From: Quillaja saponaria
Taxonomy: Eukaryota; Streptophyta; Magnoliopsida; Fabales; Quillajaceae
Reading direction: 5' to 3'
DNA length: 64,000 nucleotides
Assembly (NCBI GenBank): GCA_029379385.1
Contig: CM055611.1
Coordinates: 20,592,062-20,656,061, forward strand
Part shown: one piece after another, positions 32,761 through 44,446 of the stretch
Position numbering within the stretch: the stretch's first letter is position 1
How the letters are laid out: every line of letters begins with the position of its first letter
Program-made: the position numbers and the translations under genes
Notes under the pieces: model-generated
Seen by the model: only the letters and a program-made list of their open reading frames with translations
The model's database searches: none
Told to the model about the DNA's origin: nothing

Positions 32761-34390
32761 AAATTGCCATCTAGAAATGACAATAGGCCTGGTTCGGCAG
32801 CCCTGACCCACACATTATGTACTCAAATCCATTACAGACCCAAACAGTGAGACTCGTTACGGACCCATCAGTTACTGGGTACCCAGATCCAGACACTAGT
32901 TCATGGGTCCGACCCATAGACCTTTTTTTAAAAAAGAATTATTAAAAAAACTATGTTTTTTGTAATTAAAAATTAATTCAACTTATTAATTAATTTAACA
33001 AAATTTTAAGTGATTCATGACGGTTTACTGAGCAATCCAATCGAACATAGGCAAGTTGTTTTTACAAATTCATAGATAGATATGAATAATATAGATAGAT
33101 ATGCACAAGGCTAGTGTATATATAAATTTGCACGAATAAATTCATATAAATCAGCTAAATATTTTTTATAAAGTGCTTGAACTTATTTTTACAAATTCAT
33201 ATATATATATTTATAACATTAGATAATTAATATCATAAATAAATAAAGAAAATCTAACTTTATTTTATTTAATATTCAAACATAGTATACTTATGAATGT
33301 GTAATTTTTATTTTTTTTCTGATAAAAATAATGTGTAAAATAAAACAATTGAGGTTAACATAATGTATTGATATTTTAAAAAATAAATAATAGAGAAAAT
33401 AAGTATTTAGAACTCATTTGAATATACTAGCAATACACAACGAGCATGAATCGTATTTATGTTATATATGTTCATCGATAATTGATATAAATATAAATAA
33501 ATTATTTTTAAAAAATAATTTAAACATAATTAATTATTTAAAAAAAAATTTAAAGATGGAGGAAGAATTAATACAATAATATTAGAATCATAAAACTATA
33601 CTCTTAATATGTCTTTTCACTCATAGCATTTTAAAAGAAAATTAATTTACAGTATTATAATTATTTGTAACTTATTAAATTAAAAAATTGAGAAATTCAA
33701 TATTAATTACTATTGATATATAGTTATTAATAAATTATAGATTTATTAATATTGAAAAGAATTAGGATAAAAAAAATCAATTAGTCATAAAATAATTATA
33801 ATTATATTAATATTAAAGTAGCAAAATAACAATTAAAAAATATTTATGTAATAGTAAAAACTCATAGGGTATTTAAGAAAATAAAAACAATTGAGGTTAA
33901 CATAATACAATAATATTATATTCAAACATAGTATTACTTATACATGTGTAATTTTATTTTATTTTATTTTTGATAAAAATAATATGTTAAAATTAAAACA
34001 ATTGAGGTTAACATAATGTATTGATATTTTAAAAAAAATAAATAATAGAAAAAATATGTATTTATAACTCATTTCAATATATAATAAATTTTTTTAAAAT
34101 TTTAGAGATGAAATAATTTTAATTTTTTTTTTCTAATATTGTTAACTTTCTATTCATTCCAAGAACTAGAGTGTCTATTTTTCAAAATGTAAACTTTAGT
34201 GCCATTTCAGTATATCTCAAGGGGAAGAGAGTTGTAATTTACTCTAAAAATCAGAAATTTATAATATGTTTCCTAAACATGTTCCCATATCAACGAGGTT
34301 CTAAAATCAAAGTCATTTTTTTTTCTTGGTTCTTCATTCTTTTCATTAAGGTTTCCATATTAAACAACACAAACATGCACCTTATGATTT
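32761..34390. other. Very AT-rich non-coding region with a repeat-like patch
   Basis: At 32775-32930 a higher-GC patch (GAAATGACAATAGGCCTGG, then GGGTACCCAGATCC, GGGTCCGACCCAT) looks like the end of a dispersed plant repeat. From 32930 to 34390 the sequence is extremely AT-rich. A roughly 115-bp piece near 33310-33420 (AACAATTGAGGTTAACATAA) recurs near 33880-34080. No gene. Confidence 0.45.
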
Positions 34391-34399
34391 AACAAAATA

Positions 34400-35230
34400 T
34401 TACATTTCCAAATCAAATGTACTTGTTTCCCTACATTAAAAAAAATGTAGAGATTGATGCAGGACGCTTTGACTTGTGAATTTTCATAGACTTGATCTAG
34501 ACATTTGGTACTACTTATCAATGTGCCTTTCCTTATGCAATCCAAAGAGATACACGCTTTCATCATGTACCCAATAATGCCTCCATGAACTTGTACTACG
34601 TAAAGATAATAGATAATGAATTTTATTATTTTTAAATTCGGAGTGTAAATCATAGAAACGAGATTTAAATTCATGACATTTCCATGATATCTTAAAAATT
34701 ACCACATTAGTTATAAATGATCAAAATCATATACAGATTTTTTTAATAAGAAATGATACAAATTTATTAATTACTTAACATGTAACACCATTATGAAAGA
34801 TATTTATAACAACTGACTCAATTAATGAAAACTCTTCAATTAAATAGACATTATCTCTGTACAATTGAACTAAAATGTTAAGCTTGTAAACAATATTAAG
34901 CCTAATTTATTTCAGCATCATTTTATTTTTAGCCACTACATAAAACATTGTCATTGTTTCTTATTTATTTACTTTCATAAACATTTTGTAATATATAGAG
35001 GTCAACAACTTTCAATCCATGAGACCATCAATAACTTAGTTCAAACAATTGATACCTGTCTTTTCACACGCTGAGTTGGAGCACTTCTAATGTACCAAAA
35101 AAAAACTTTCAATCCATGATAGAAAAAAAGCAATTAGAGTCGTCTTGTTAATTCTAGTGACTAGTGTTTGAGTTGAATAGTGTGAGAAGTGGTTTCCATG
35201 ACTCGGGTTGTTTGTACTTCGTACTTTGGG
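34400..35230 (+). pseudogene. Orphan copy of the unit 5' flank with truncated module start
   Basis: Matches 10370-10925 and 37690-38550, up to GAAGTGGTTTCCATGAC at about 35198. There the family's ATG is followed by unrelated sequence (M-T-R-V), so the module is gone. It marks a further unit lost by deletion. Confidence 0.7.
35029..35100. repeat. SINE-like tRNA-derived piece
   Basis: TAACTTAGTTCAAACAATTG (A-box-like) is followed after about 45 bp by GAGTTGGAGCACTTCTAAT (a degraded B box). The better-preserved copy is at 59113-59186. Both share CTGTCTTTTCAC / ATGTCTTTTCAC between the boxes. The full element borders are not visible. Confidence 0.5.
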
Positions 35231-36540
35231 GTTAAGTGTTTTCTGATGGGTTTGACATAGGACTAGTTACATCTGGGCCAATAAGTTTAATCTGGGCTTC
35301 ACAACTGAGGTGTAGGCGCACTTAGAAAATGAAAACATTTCCAAGAGTGCAATACTGAATAGAAGAAAAAAGATTTTCTTTTCTAAAAGGAAAAAGTAAT
35401 GGAGAATGAATATTTTTTATTTGTATTATGTATTTCTATGTATAAATAATTCATATTATACTCAAACGTCGGAAAATGGCTTTTATTTATTTTTAATTGA
35501 ATTTTATAAAACACCGAAAAGATGTAATGATATATTTTAATTGTCTTCAACCTAATTGTTTGATCTATTTTTTTTTAAATAATTTACACGTATTTCGATA
35601 ATATTTATCTTTTGATTATTGAACAAAATTATAAGTTAAATGAAACATAAAAATTATAATAAAATATTGCTAGGATCATGTGTAATTTTGCAATATCATT
35701 CAATTATAATTCACGAGTTTTATGAAAAAAAAAATATTAAAAAATACTTAAATTTTTTTATCTAACTTGCACACCTCTAATAAATATAATAAAAACAATA
35801 ATACTGATAATGAAGATGTTTTAGTGACCATGAGGTCAAATGTTCAAGTCTTACATGTGGTTATGTTTATCTCTTGTGAATTTTGTATTTGTCACTTGTG
35901 ACCATGATAAATTGAATTGTAATAGTTAAATTGAGATAGAATTTCTGATTAATTGAGAAGTTCTCATATATTATTTTGGATGTTCTCCATGTTGATGTAC
36001 TGTAAATATTAAAACAATAAATAAATTTCTATCATTTTTCTATATATATATATATATATATAAAATGTTTTACTGATCACAACCTAACACTTTATATTAA
36101 AGTTTTTAAAATAAAAAATTTTAAAAAATTATTCCTTCCACCCTCTTTTCTAATTTTACAATTTGCAGTCTTCCACCTTGTTTCTCAACTATCCACCAAA
36201 AAGCAAAGACCCGAGAGTGATTTAGTTGCACAAGTTCTCTTTGTTTCTGTAAGAATAAATGTTAGCGGGTTCATATGTATTACTACTTTTTACAAGGTTA
36301 AAATAGTTGTTATACATTTTACTTCATGAATTATCCATTGTTTTCAAGACAACATAAAATTTAAGGACCTAGCGATTTGATTTTTTTAGTAAGTGATTGA
36401 TTTTTTTTTTCTTCTCATTTAGCAGCTAGCACCCAAGTCCCACTTTTAAAACCAACCAATTGACATTTAGAGTAGTAACTCATCTACTTGTATGTATTAT
36501 GAATTCTTACTATGTTAGCAATGTAAGAATATTTACCAGA
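35231..36540. other. AT-rich non-coding region
   Basis: No gene. A (TA)n run lies at about 36040-36062. The piece GTCAAATGTTCAAGTCTTAC near 35840 resembles a SINE B box, but nothing around it confirms this. Confidence 0.45.
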
Positions 36541-36593
36541 GTGACAAATCCAATGGAGTTGGTTAATTAGTGGAAGAAATAATTTTGGATTCC

Positions 36594-37245
36594 ATGGCAG
36601 ATGAGTGGCAAGGATCATTTTATAGCCCAAAAACACAACTTCCCTACAGCACTACTGTCACCTTCATTTTCTTCAATGGCAATTCTGCATATCAATATTT
36701 ACAGGTACTCTACCCCGTTGTTCATTCCGGTATTATTGACAGACATACCATTTTCGGTTTTATGATTGCCACATTTCTAAGCTTCCTCCAAATAAGAAGC
36801 ACAGGGAAGGACGAGCTTTCTCCCTTCACTGTAAATCCAGTGACTATCATGACAGCCATTATTAGCTTACTACTCTCTTAATTGGCCTTTGGAGCTATCC
36901 TACAATTTCCTACTTTTGCTCCTCAAACGAATGGTTATGGCTATGCATGTATTTGGTTCAGTTTCTGTGGCTTCATTGGTGACACTGCTCCTCCCAATTC
37001 CCAAAGTCATGGTGGTTTATTAGGTACGGTTTCCATGTCTGTCTTCTGCTGCCTTACTTGCATCAAATGCTCCAAAACTAATTTGGAAGGTATATGCATC
37101 ATAGATTGTTTAGGTGGCAGATGAGGAGGCCAATTCCACCTTTCCAGAAATCTTCATGGATTCAAGACCTAGCCGTCTATCATAGACGATTGTTTAGGAG
37201 GCAACGTAGACCTTGGCAGATGAGGAGGGCAACTCCACTTTTGCT
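36594..37245 (+). pseudogene. Membrane-module unit with nonsense and frameshifts
   Basis: The ATG at 36594 (M-A-D-E-W-Q-G-S-F-Y) gives a clean frame through R-S-T-G-K-D-E-L-S-P-F-T-V-N-P-V-T to a TAA at 36879-36881, where other copies have TAT-TAC-TTG. The frame resumes L-A-F-G-A-I-L-Q-F-P-T-F-A-P-Q and shifts at CAAACGAATGG. A few extra bases also lie in CCCAATTCCCAAAGTC. The linker tail (TTGTTTAGG...AGATGAGGAG) is present twice (about 37100-37140 and 37188-37240), a short tandem duplication. No transferase exons follow. This is the closest relative of the 997 gene. Confidence 0.8.
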
Positions 37246-37249
37246 AACA

Positions 37250-38544
37250 TAAAGTATAAAATTTGATTGAGAAATTTTTAATGCATAACATATGTTAATG
37301 TTTAAGTATAAAACTTCATTGAGAAATTTTAAATCGTGAAAAGAGAAATTGACTAAAATCTTTTTATAAAACCGATTTGAAATTAAAATTATTCTGAATG
37401 AGCGAAATAAAAATTAAACTTCAATAATATATAAAAAAAATTTAATTCTACCCAATCATTAATAGCAATTATTTTATTTACAAGTCATACATTAATTCTC
37501 TTTCACGAAAGGAATGTTGTACTTTAACCATTCAATCTCGTTGTAGAAGATCGCAAGTCCCCTTGTCAACCAAATGATAAGTACCATGCAAATTTCTTTA
37601 TACCCAGATGAAAAAATAACTAAAGAGACAGGCAGCTCACTTGTGTGTGGAATGCGATCAAGGAAGGGAGCCATGCAAATTCCAAGCCAAATGTAGTTAT
37701 TTGCCTACATTAAAAAATAATAATAATTTAGAAATTGATCGACGCTTTCACTTGTGAATTTTCGTAGACTTTACCCGGAAATTTGGTACTACTTATGTGC
37801 ATTTCCTTGCGCTAGGCCGAAGGGGATACGCTTTCATCATGTACCAAATAATGCCTTCAAGAACTTGTACTTGGTAAAGATAATAGACAATGAATTTTAC
37901 GATTTTCAAATTCGTAGGGTAAATCATAAAAACTAAATTTGAACTCAATTAAATAAATATCATCGTCTTAACCAATTTAATTAAAATTATATTTTTACTA
38001 AAATGTTAAGCTTATAAATAGTATTATAACTTTATTGTACTATTACGAGTAAAAATTTGAGAGTTTAAACTTTGCCTCTACAATTTATATCTCAATTAAA
38101 GTTATAAAATTTAATTTATGTGTTGGCCTTATTCAAAAAAATAATATAATTAAATATTTTATATCTCAATTTAAAATATTATATTAGAAAAAAACATTGT
38201 GCACAAAATAAAAAATATAATTCTCTAAGACCAAAATAATAATTAAACCTTATTTATTACAGTATCAGTTCATTTTTAACCACTACATAAAACATTGTCA
38301 TTGTTTCTTAATTATTTACTTTCATAAACATTTTGTAATATATAGAGGTCAACAGCTTAGTCAACCATGAAATGAAGAGTGAAAAAAAAGGCCTTTATAC
38401 TAGCTTCTTCGTTATTTCCTCTGGTAGTAATTGACTAATAAAAATTCATGTCAAAACGCGTTTTAATGAAAAAACGCAATCAGAGTCGTCTTCTTAATTC
38501 TAGTGACTAGTGTTTGAGTTGAAGTAGTGTGGAAAGTGGCTTCC
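37250..38544 (+). promoter_or_regulatory. 5' flank of copy 3
   Basis: From about 37620 it matches the flank of copy 1 (10290-10917), ending in the same TAGTGACTAGTGTTTGAGTTG just before the ATG. The upstream 37250-37600 part is AT-rich without signal. It presumably holds the promoter and 5'UTR; no core element is assigned. Confidence 0.45.
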
Positions 38545-39033
38545 ATGGCGGATAATCAAGCATCAAGGAGAAGATACTCTGAAAGGCAAAGCTTTCACCC
38601 ACAAACCCTACTTCCCTACGATTCTGTCACCTTCAATTTCTTCACTTAGCAATTCTGAATATCAACATTTACAGGTATTCTACACAGCTTCCCTACAGCC
38701 TGTTGCCGATCATTCCAGAACCAACCGTCATACCATTTTTGCTTTTATGATAGCCACATTTCTAGGCTTCCCCCAAATAAAAGGCACAGGGAAGGATGAG
38801 CTTTCTCCATTCAAAGTAAATCCAGTTACTACCATGACCTCCATTAGGGTTCCGTGCTCAAATTTATTAGCTTACTACTCCATTACCTGGCCTTTGGGGT
38901 GAAGTTAAAATTACCTACTTATGCTTCTCAGAAATTGGATATTGTGATGGATGTTTTTGGTTCACTTTCGATGGCTTCTTTGGTGTCACTTCTCCTCCCC
39001 AAGTCATGGTGGTTTATTAGGTACGGTTCGTAT

Positions 39034-39487
39034 TGTTGAAATTATAATTTGAAATTGGTCTTTTAGTATTTCTAACTTCTAAGAGAATTAATAAAATAAT
39101 TAGTGATATCAATTAGTAGTTAATTGTGTGTTAGTGGTAAGTTATGTGATTGTAATGAATTGTGTATTAGTAAAAGTTTCATTGCTAGTAATGGGTTTTT
39201 AGCAGTGAGTTATTAGGTAATAGAGAGTTACAAGTTAGTAAGTTAGAGTTACTAGTATATATATATATGTTATATTGAGTCTTGTAATATTTGGGTCTAC
39301 CCCAAGTGGCATTACCACTTGTATTGGTTATGAAATGAGTTATTCCCTTACAATATTATATTTTTATCTCTAAATATCTAAATGTGTGTTTGAGTATATA
39401 AGCTCCCACCACATTCTAACAAAGTGATAATGTGTGCTAATTACACATTCCGACAAAGGGGTATCAGAGTCCACCACATTTCCAACA
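39034..39487 (+). repeat. 5' LTR of the TRIM-like element
   Basis: 454 bp, starting TGTTGAAATT and ending ATTTCCAACA. It differs from the 3' LTR by scattered substitutions and by lacking a repeat of about 40 bp, so the insertion is not very recent. Confidence 0.9.
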
Positions 39488-39490
39488 AAT

Positions 39491-39502
39491 TGGTATCAGA
39501 GC
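39491..39502 (+). other. Primer binding site of the TRIM-like element
   Basis: TGGTATCAGAGC, three bases after the 5' LTR. It is complementary to the 3' end of initiator tRNA-Met, the usual primer of plant copia elements. Confidence 0.9.
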
Positions 39503-40160
39503 TGATGGTTTAGCTGAGATGTTAGCTATGGGGAATAAGACGCAGGTGTAGCTTACGATTGAAGTTGGATAATGTGATTTTATCCATGGAGAGAGACTTA
39601 TCGTTGGAGCATGACGAAAACACATGATGCACAACCCATGATGAAGTATAATACTCATGAGTAAAATGAGTGATGATAATTGGATGTGGTATGAAGGCTC
39701 GCATGAGAGAAAAAGAAAATGATGAGACTAATGTTTTTGAAGTGGAAAAGAATATTGTTGTGTGAAAAGAAAAAAAAAATTGTTATGAACAAGAGCCTAG
39801 CTCAAGTGAAGGGCAAAAAATGTGCTTGAAAGATGGACAAAATTGAAGAAGTTGTTGAAAGACTTTTGGTGAAATTGTTGTGGATTTGTGAAGGAAAATA
39901 ACTGATGAAGTTAGTTGATGTTGCTAAATGAGGGCCTTGATGTTGCTATTGCAAAGTTAGTTGATGATGAAGATCAAGAAATGAATTAGTTAGTTGCATT
40001 GTTGTTCGAGGAAGGAAGAAAAAAATTACAAATTTGGTTACTGGAAATCAAGAGTCAATTAGTGAGCAATTTTAAAGATAATTCAGCATATTAACATGAT
40101 ATGAACACTCTACACAGAATAAAAAAAATTAGAAAAAAAAATTTTCAAATTAAGGGAGAG

Positions 40161-40653
40161 TGTTGAAATTATAATTTGAAATTAGTCTTTTAGTATTTCT
40201 AACTCCTAGGAGAATTAATAAATAATTAGTGATATGAATTAGTAGTTAATTGTGTGTTAGTAGTAAGTTATGGGATTGTAATGAATTGTGTATTAGTGGA
40301 AGTTTCATTGCTAGTAATGAGTTTTTAAATCTTATTAGTAGTGAGTTATTAAACCTTATTAGCAGTGAGTTATTAGGTAGTAGAGAGTTACAAGTTAGTG
40401 AGTTAGAGTTATTAGTATATATATATATATATATGTTATATTGAGTCTTGTAATATTTGAGTTTAACCCAAGTGACTTCACTATTTGTATTGGTTATGAA
40501 ATGAGTTATTTCCTTACAATATTATATTTTCATCTCTAAATGTCTAAATGTGTGTTTGAGTATATAAGCTTCCACTACATTCTAACAAAGTGATAATATG
40601 TGCTAATTACACATTCCGACAAAAGGGTATTAGAGTCTACCACATTTCCAACA
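40161..40653 (+). repeat. 3' LTR of the TRIM-like element
   Basis: 493 bp, preceded by the purine tract AAGGGAGAG and followed by the CGTAT target duplication. Confidence 0.9.
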
Positions 40654-42689
40654 CGTATGTCATACTTCTGGTGGGTGACTTGCATCAAATACTAAAGATC
40701 TTAAATGACAGATATGTCCATGGTATATTGCATAGGCAACCACAACCCCCACCGCTTTTGCCGGAGACTTTCACTGATGTAATGTCTAATACAGAAATTT
40801 CAAGGTTTCTACTCTCAAGTCCTACTCACAACCAACTTTCAGATCGATATCTAGTCACCCCTCGTTCTTCTTCGTTAATTTCCCAAAGATTCAGTTCGAT
40901 TTTCAGTCCAACCAGAAGCTTCGTCCTGTTATCCTTTATCATAGTGTTTGGGGTTTTCTTACTTTGGGTCGACATGCCCGTAGGTCTTTCCTCCAGTAAC
41001 AAACCAGTCATCACAAAATGGCATGACTATACATCGAAACAAGCAGTCTTTTGTTGCCAGGAATGGAACAGTGATAGTGTGTGCTAGCTGTGAGCCAGCC
41101 TTCCCTGCTGTTTCTTAACAATTGGTTGATTAGTGTTGCGCAGCAAAAGCACCAAGACAAGGTCCTTGTAATCGCCAAGGATTATACGACTCTTTACAAA
41201 GTGAATGAGCGTTGGCCTGATCATGCAGTACTCATTCCAGCTGCACTAGATGCTGAATCTGCCCAAAAGTTTGGTTCTGAGGTATTAGTAAATTGCTTTT
41301 TTCATTGATGTATCCTAGATTTCTTGGCTGTGTTGGCAATTTTTGTGGAATATTATAACTTGCGATCATTTCATTTTATAGGATTTCTTCAACATCGAGT
41401 CCAGAAGGCGGCGTCCCCTACTGCAGATTTTGGATCTTGGGTATAATGATGTTGATATGGTCTGGTTGGCTGATCCATTCCCTTATCAGCAAGGGAACCA
41501 TGATGTATACTTTACGGATGATATGGCTGCAGTAAGTCTACCGGGTTTGACTCTCCTCCAGTCTAGTTTTCCCCCAGTCCTGTGTGTCCTAAGTGTCAAA
41601 CCTATCAGACTCGTGGCTAAATAGAAAATCAAATCCATCAAACCCGTTTTCCTTATCTTCTATATGCTGGACTCCCTCAACCCTGTGATCTGAAGTAAAG
41701 AACTGTTAATTCCAAATGCAACATTCAGACCTACTGAACTACAATAGCAACAGGCCAACAGCAATATTTAAGTCTACAACGTCTAACTCGACCTTGCAAA
41801 ACTTTGTTCTCATGTATCTCTTATCCCTGACATTGCCTACGGTTTCACTGAATGTCTCTTCCTTAAATTCAAACTCTCCTTATCTTCCAACAAACCGAGA
41901 CTCATTAATTACACAACTTGAACAACCAAGTTTGATTCTGAGCTCAAATTCAATGGAAATTACACAAATATGGAGTTTTAGTTGTTAATCGTAGTTCCTA
42001 GAAAGTCATATATTAGTAATAAGAGTTAAATTCAAAGATGAAATTAAAATTTGCAGATAGTTGTCGACATCTAAGACACAAAGACATGAGGAAAATTAGA
42101 TTGAAGGAGAGCCACAAGGTCCGGACCCAAATCTACCTATAAACTGTCCCACCCCCGTCCACAACTTCGTGCCAATTTATAAAAGAATCAACAATACTGC
42201 TGGATACTCATGTTTCTGTTTTTGTTCTTGTGATGGTTGACCAGTTGAAACCACTAAACCATTCTCATAATTTGCCCACTCCTGGGGAAGAAGGATGAAC
42301 TAATATATGTAGCTGAATGATTTTCCTGCGCCCTACTAATAGAGCAAAACTAGTTATGAGCAAGTGGATTGAGGAACTTCAGATTCAGCATTGGTCCATG
42401 CCTATGAAATCAAATGATCAGCCTGCCTTTAACTCGGCTTTAAACAAGACTGCTAGAGAGGTTTGTTTCATTTTCCTATCTGATTATTTCCTCGAGAAAT
42501 TCCTATGTAGGCACCCCTTATAAGAGTTGTCTAGTGACATGCTACGTAATCAAATTGTCATACCAGATTAATGCCCAATAATGTGACAGACGAGTTAGAT
42601 AAGTAACGGAGAACGATGCCAACAAATCTTTGAACAGATCTCATTACTCGATGTAATATCTTCCAAAGTCAATATTCTGTGTCCTTAGG

Positions 42690-43215
42690 TTTTATTATCC
42701 CGTGCCCCTTTCTCATTATCAAATTCTTCTGCTCTGACTCCAAGTTATCAGCAGACCAAATAAAAATACCTCATCAAGTTTATTTGCTTTCATATCTTTG
42801 CAGGCCTCAAATCACACCTCCTATTAAGCTTTTGCCAGTCAAGAGAGTTGCACCACAGTAATTGTCAGCATTAATCTTCTTACCGCAGATATTCTTGAAT
42901 TGCTTCACACTTCTAATAAGATCACTTTCAGCAAAGAACTGGTAATTGACAAAATCTATACTGACTGTATCACTTATACAAAGCAAAGTAATGTTGTTCA
43001 AGTTCAGGAGAGGAAGCTATAGAAACATTGAAATCGAATCCATCAGCCCCTCTTAAGTTTTTCTAAGATGACCTATGCAGTTCACAAACCCATCTTTGCC
43101 AGTGGTGATGCTCTTATAGAAAATGTCAATAACACCATCGGAACAGAAGCTATTAGAAATTATATCACCTAGTGAATGTAAAACATGGATTTGTCCTTGA
43201 AGAAGACCCAACCAT
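42690..43215 (-). pseudogene. GH18 chitinase-like fragment, antisense, block-B copy
   Basis: Counterpart of 13240-13790. On the minus strand from 43001, 64 codons read S-I-D-F-V-N-Y-Q-F-F-A-E-S-D-L and K-I-N-A-D-N-Y-C-G. Upstream on that strand, F-N-V-S-I-A-S-S-P-E-L-E-Q lies in another frame, and downstream G-I-F-I-W-S-A-D is present. The same truncation as in block A shows the two copies derive from one insertion. Dead fragment inside the last intron of copy 3. Confidence 0.7.
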
Positions 43216-43578
43216 TAATCATACAAATAAAAACCCCAGAAGTTGAATGAAATGAAGCATCTATGTAGTAATAAATTGTATGTCTGGATTCCTCAAATGA
43301 TGATCAATCTGGAGAGAAAGATAGTGGGCCTATTTCTAAATAATCTAAATCTTGATGACTTTCTGCCGGTGGATCTCTACTTGCTGCCGCAGGCAGCATT
43401 CCCAACGGGAGGATTATACTTCAAGAACAAGACCTTGGTTAAGGACACTAAGGGAATGCATGTTATAATTCATAATAATTATATCACGGGTTTCCAAAAG
43501 AAGATAGAGCTCTTTCGCAAGTTTCACCTCTGGTTGGTGGATGATCATTCCATTCAGTCCCCTCTTGGAAGATTATAA

Positions 43579-43807
43579 TTTCTAGACAAAATAATTTGTA
43601 CTCTGTTGTGTTGTCTGCATAAAAATAGCAATCTCTTTGCTCCCAACCTCCACTATTGTGATACTCTGACGACTTCACTGAAGCCTTTCTACCATTAGCA
43701 GCAAATAAATTCTATTGATCAATATCAACAAACCTAGTGATTGTTCGAGGTAGAAATTCGGTCTTCTGGACAACCAGAACTGGCACTTGCTACACAAGTT
43801 ATATATG
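43579..43807. other. 3' flank of copy 3, block-B copy of 14130-14370
   Basis: Near-identical to the flank of copy 1. No gene. Confidence 0.55.
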
Positions 43808-43815
43808 GAAGCTAT

Positions 43816-44438
43816 CAGTGTCATCAAAGGCTCAAGGCGCGCCTCAGCAAAGTTAGGCACACATCTAATAAAAAAAAAAATTACCTACAATGATTCTAAG
43901 CTTACAGCATGTAAAACGTAACACCAAATGCTCTACTTTTTGTACAATAGGAGAGATTAGATTAAGCAGGGATTAGAATAAGCAGAAGATGAAAAAGATT
44001 GAGAAAGTAATTGAAAATTTTGATAAATTATAGACAGACTTGCACTGAAAATATGCTATGTTTTTTAGCTAGGAAACAGAGAAACTTAGTCTTCATCCCG
44101 TAGGCTGCTTGATTCAGAATTTTGCTTTAGCAGTTGAGTTAGGGTTTTTTTTTTTAATGTTTTAGGGACCTCTTTGATTTTTGTTAGGACTCTTCCTACT
44201 TTTCCTAATTATGAGGAAACTTAAAAACTGAAGAGTTTTATCCAAAAAGAAAAACTGAAAAGTTTTTTTTTTTTAAATAAAAAAATAAATAACTTGCTAT
44301 ACCTTATGTTTGCCTTGTGTGTGCCTCATGGCTCCTCAAAACATGGAAAAGACGTGTGCCTAGGCAGAGCCCGCCTTTAGAGGTGCACAAGCGAGGGGGT
44401 CTGCGCCTTGCACCTCAGGCGTGCCTTTGATAATACTG
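43816..44438. mobile_element. hAT-like MITE, 623 bp
   Basis: Terminal inverted repeats CAGTGTCATCAAAGGC and GCCTTTGATAATACTG (complementary at 14 of 16 positions), with subterminal GGCGC-rich words at both ends. An 8-bp target duplication is present: GAAGCTAT at 43808-43815 and GCAGCTAT at 44439-44446, one mismatch. The matching site in block A (near 14370) is empty, so insertion followed the segmental duplication. No transposase is encoded. Confidence 0.88.
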
Positions 44439-44446
44439 GCAGCTAT

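Larger units (their letters stand above)
39034..40653 (+). mobile_element. TRIM-like non-autonomous copia LTR retrotransposon inserted in exon 1 of copy 3
   Basis: It is flanked by the direct duplication CGTAT (39029-39033 and 40654-40658); copy 1 has a single TGTAT there. LTRs lie at 39034-39487 and 40161-40653, both TGTTGAAATT...TTCCAACA (TG...CA). The second is longer through a small internal repeat of TTATTAGCAGTGAG. A primer binding site TGGTATCAGAGC (tRNA-iMet type) follows the first LTR at 39491, and a purine tract AAGGGAGAG precedes the second at 40152. The internal part of about 670 bp has no polymerase genes, only broken gag-like or meaningless frames. The length of 1620 bp fits TRIM/SMART-type elements, which need enzymes from elsewhere. 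Confidence 0.93.
38545..43578 (+). pseudogene. Copy 3: membrane module-GT77 gene, disrupted by a retroelement
   Basis: Exons by homology: exon 1 38545-39033 plus 40659-41281; exon 2 41382-41531; exon 3 42245-42460; exon 4 43369-43578. Lesions seen: an extra A giving TAG at 38647-38649; about 20 extra bases after CCTCCATTA near 38850; a 1620-bp LTR element at 39034; a 2-bp loss near 41046 and a 4-bp gain near 41084-41090; an in-frame 12-bp loss in exon 2 removing V-M-Y-N just before D-V-D; TGA at 42296-42298 and 42314-42316; and an exon-4 acceptor changed from CAG to CCG. Between the element and 41040 the linker frame is open and continues into the transferase anchor as in copy 1. Exon 4 itself is intact (...L-W-L-V-D-D-H-S-I-Q-S-P-L-G-R-L). 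Non-functional. Confidence 0.85.

Noticed and set aside
35838..35862. SINE B box (GTCAAATGTTCAAGTCTTAC)
   Set aside because: No matching A box, tail or second copy in the window supports an element.
39034..40653. Endogenous pararetrovirus, because of the tRNA-Met primer site
   Set aside because: Clear LTRs with TG...CA ends, a purine tract and a 5-bp target duplication show an LTR retroelement. No viral polymerase or coat domains are present.
42807..43001. Live chitinase gene on the minus strand
   Set aside because: Only a C-terminal GH18 part is present, in several frames, with no intact catalytic motif and no start region.
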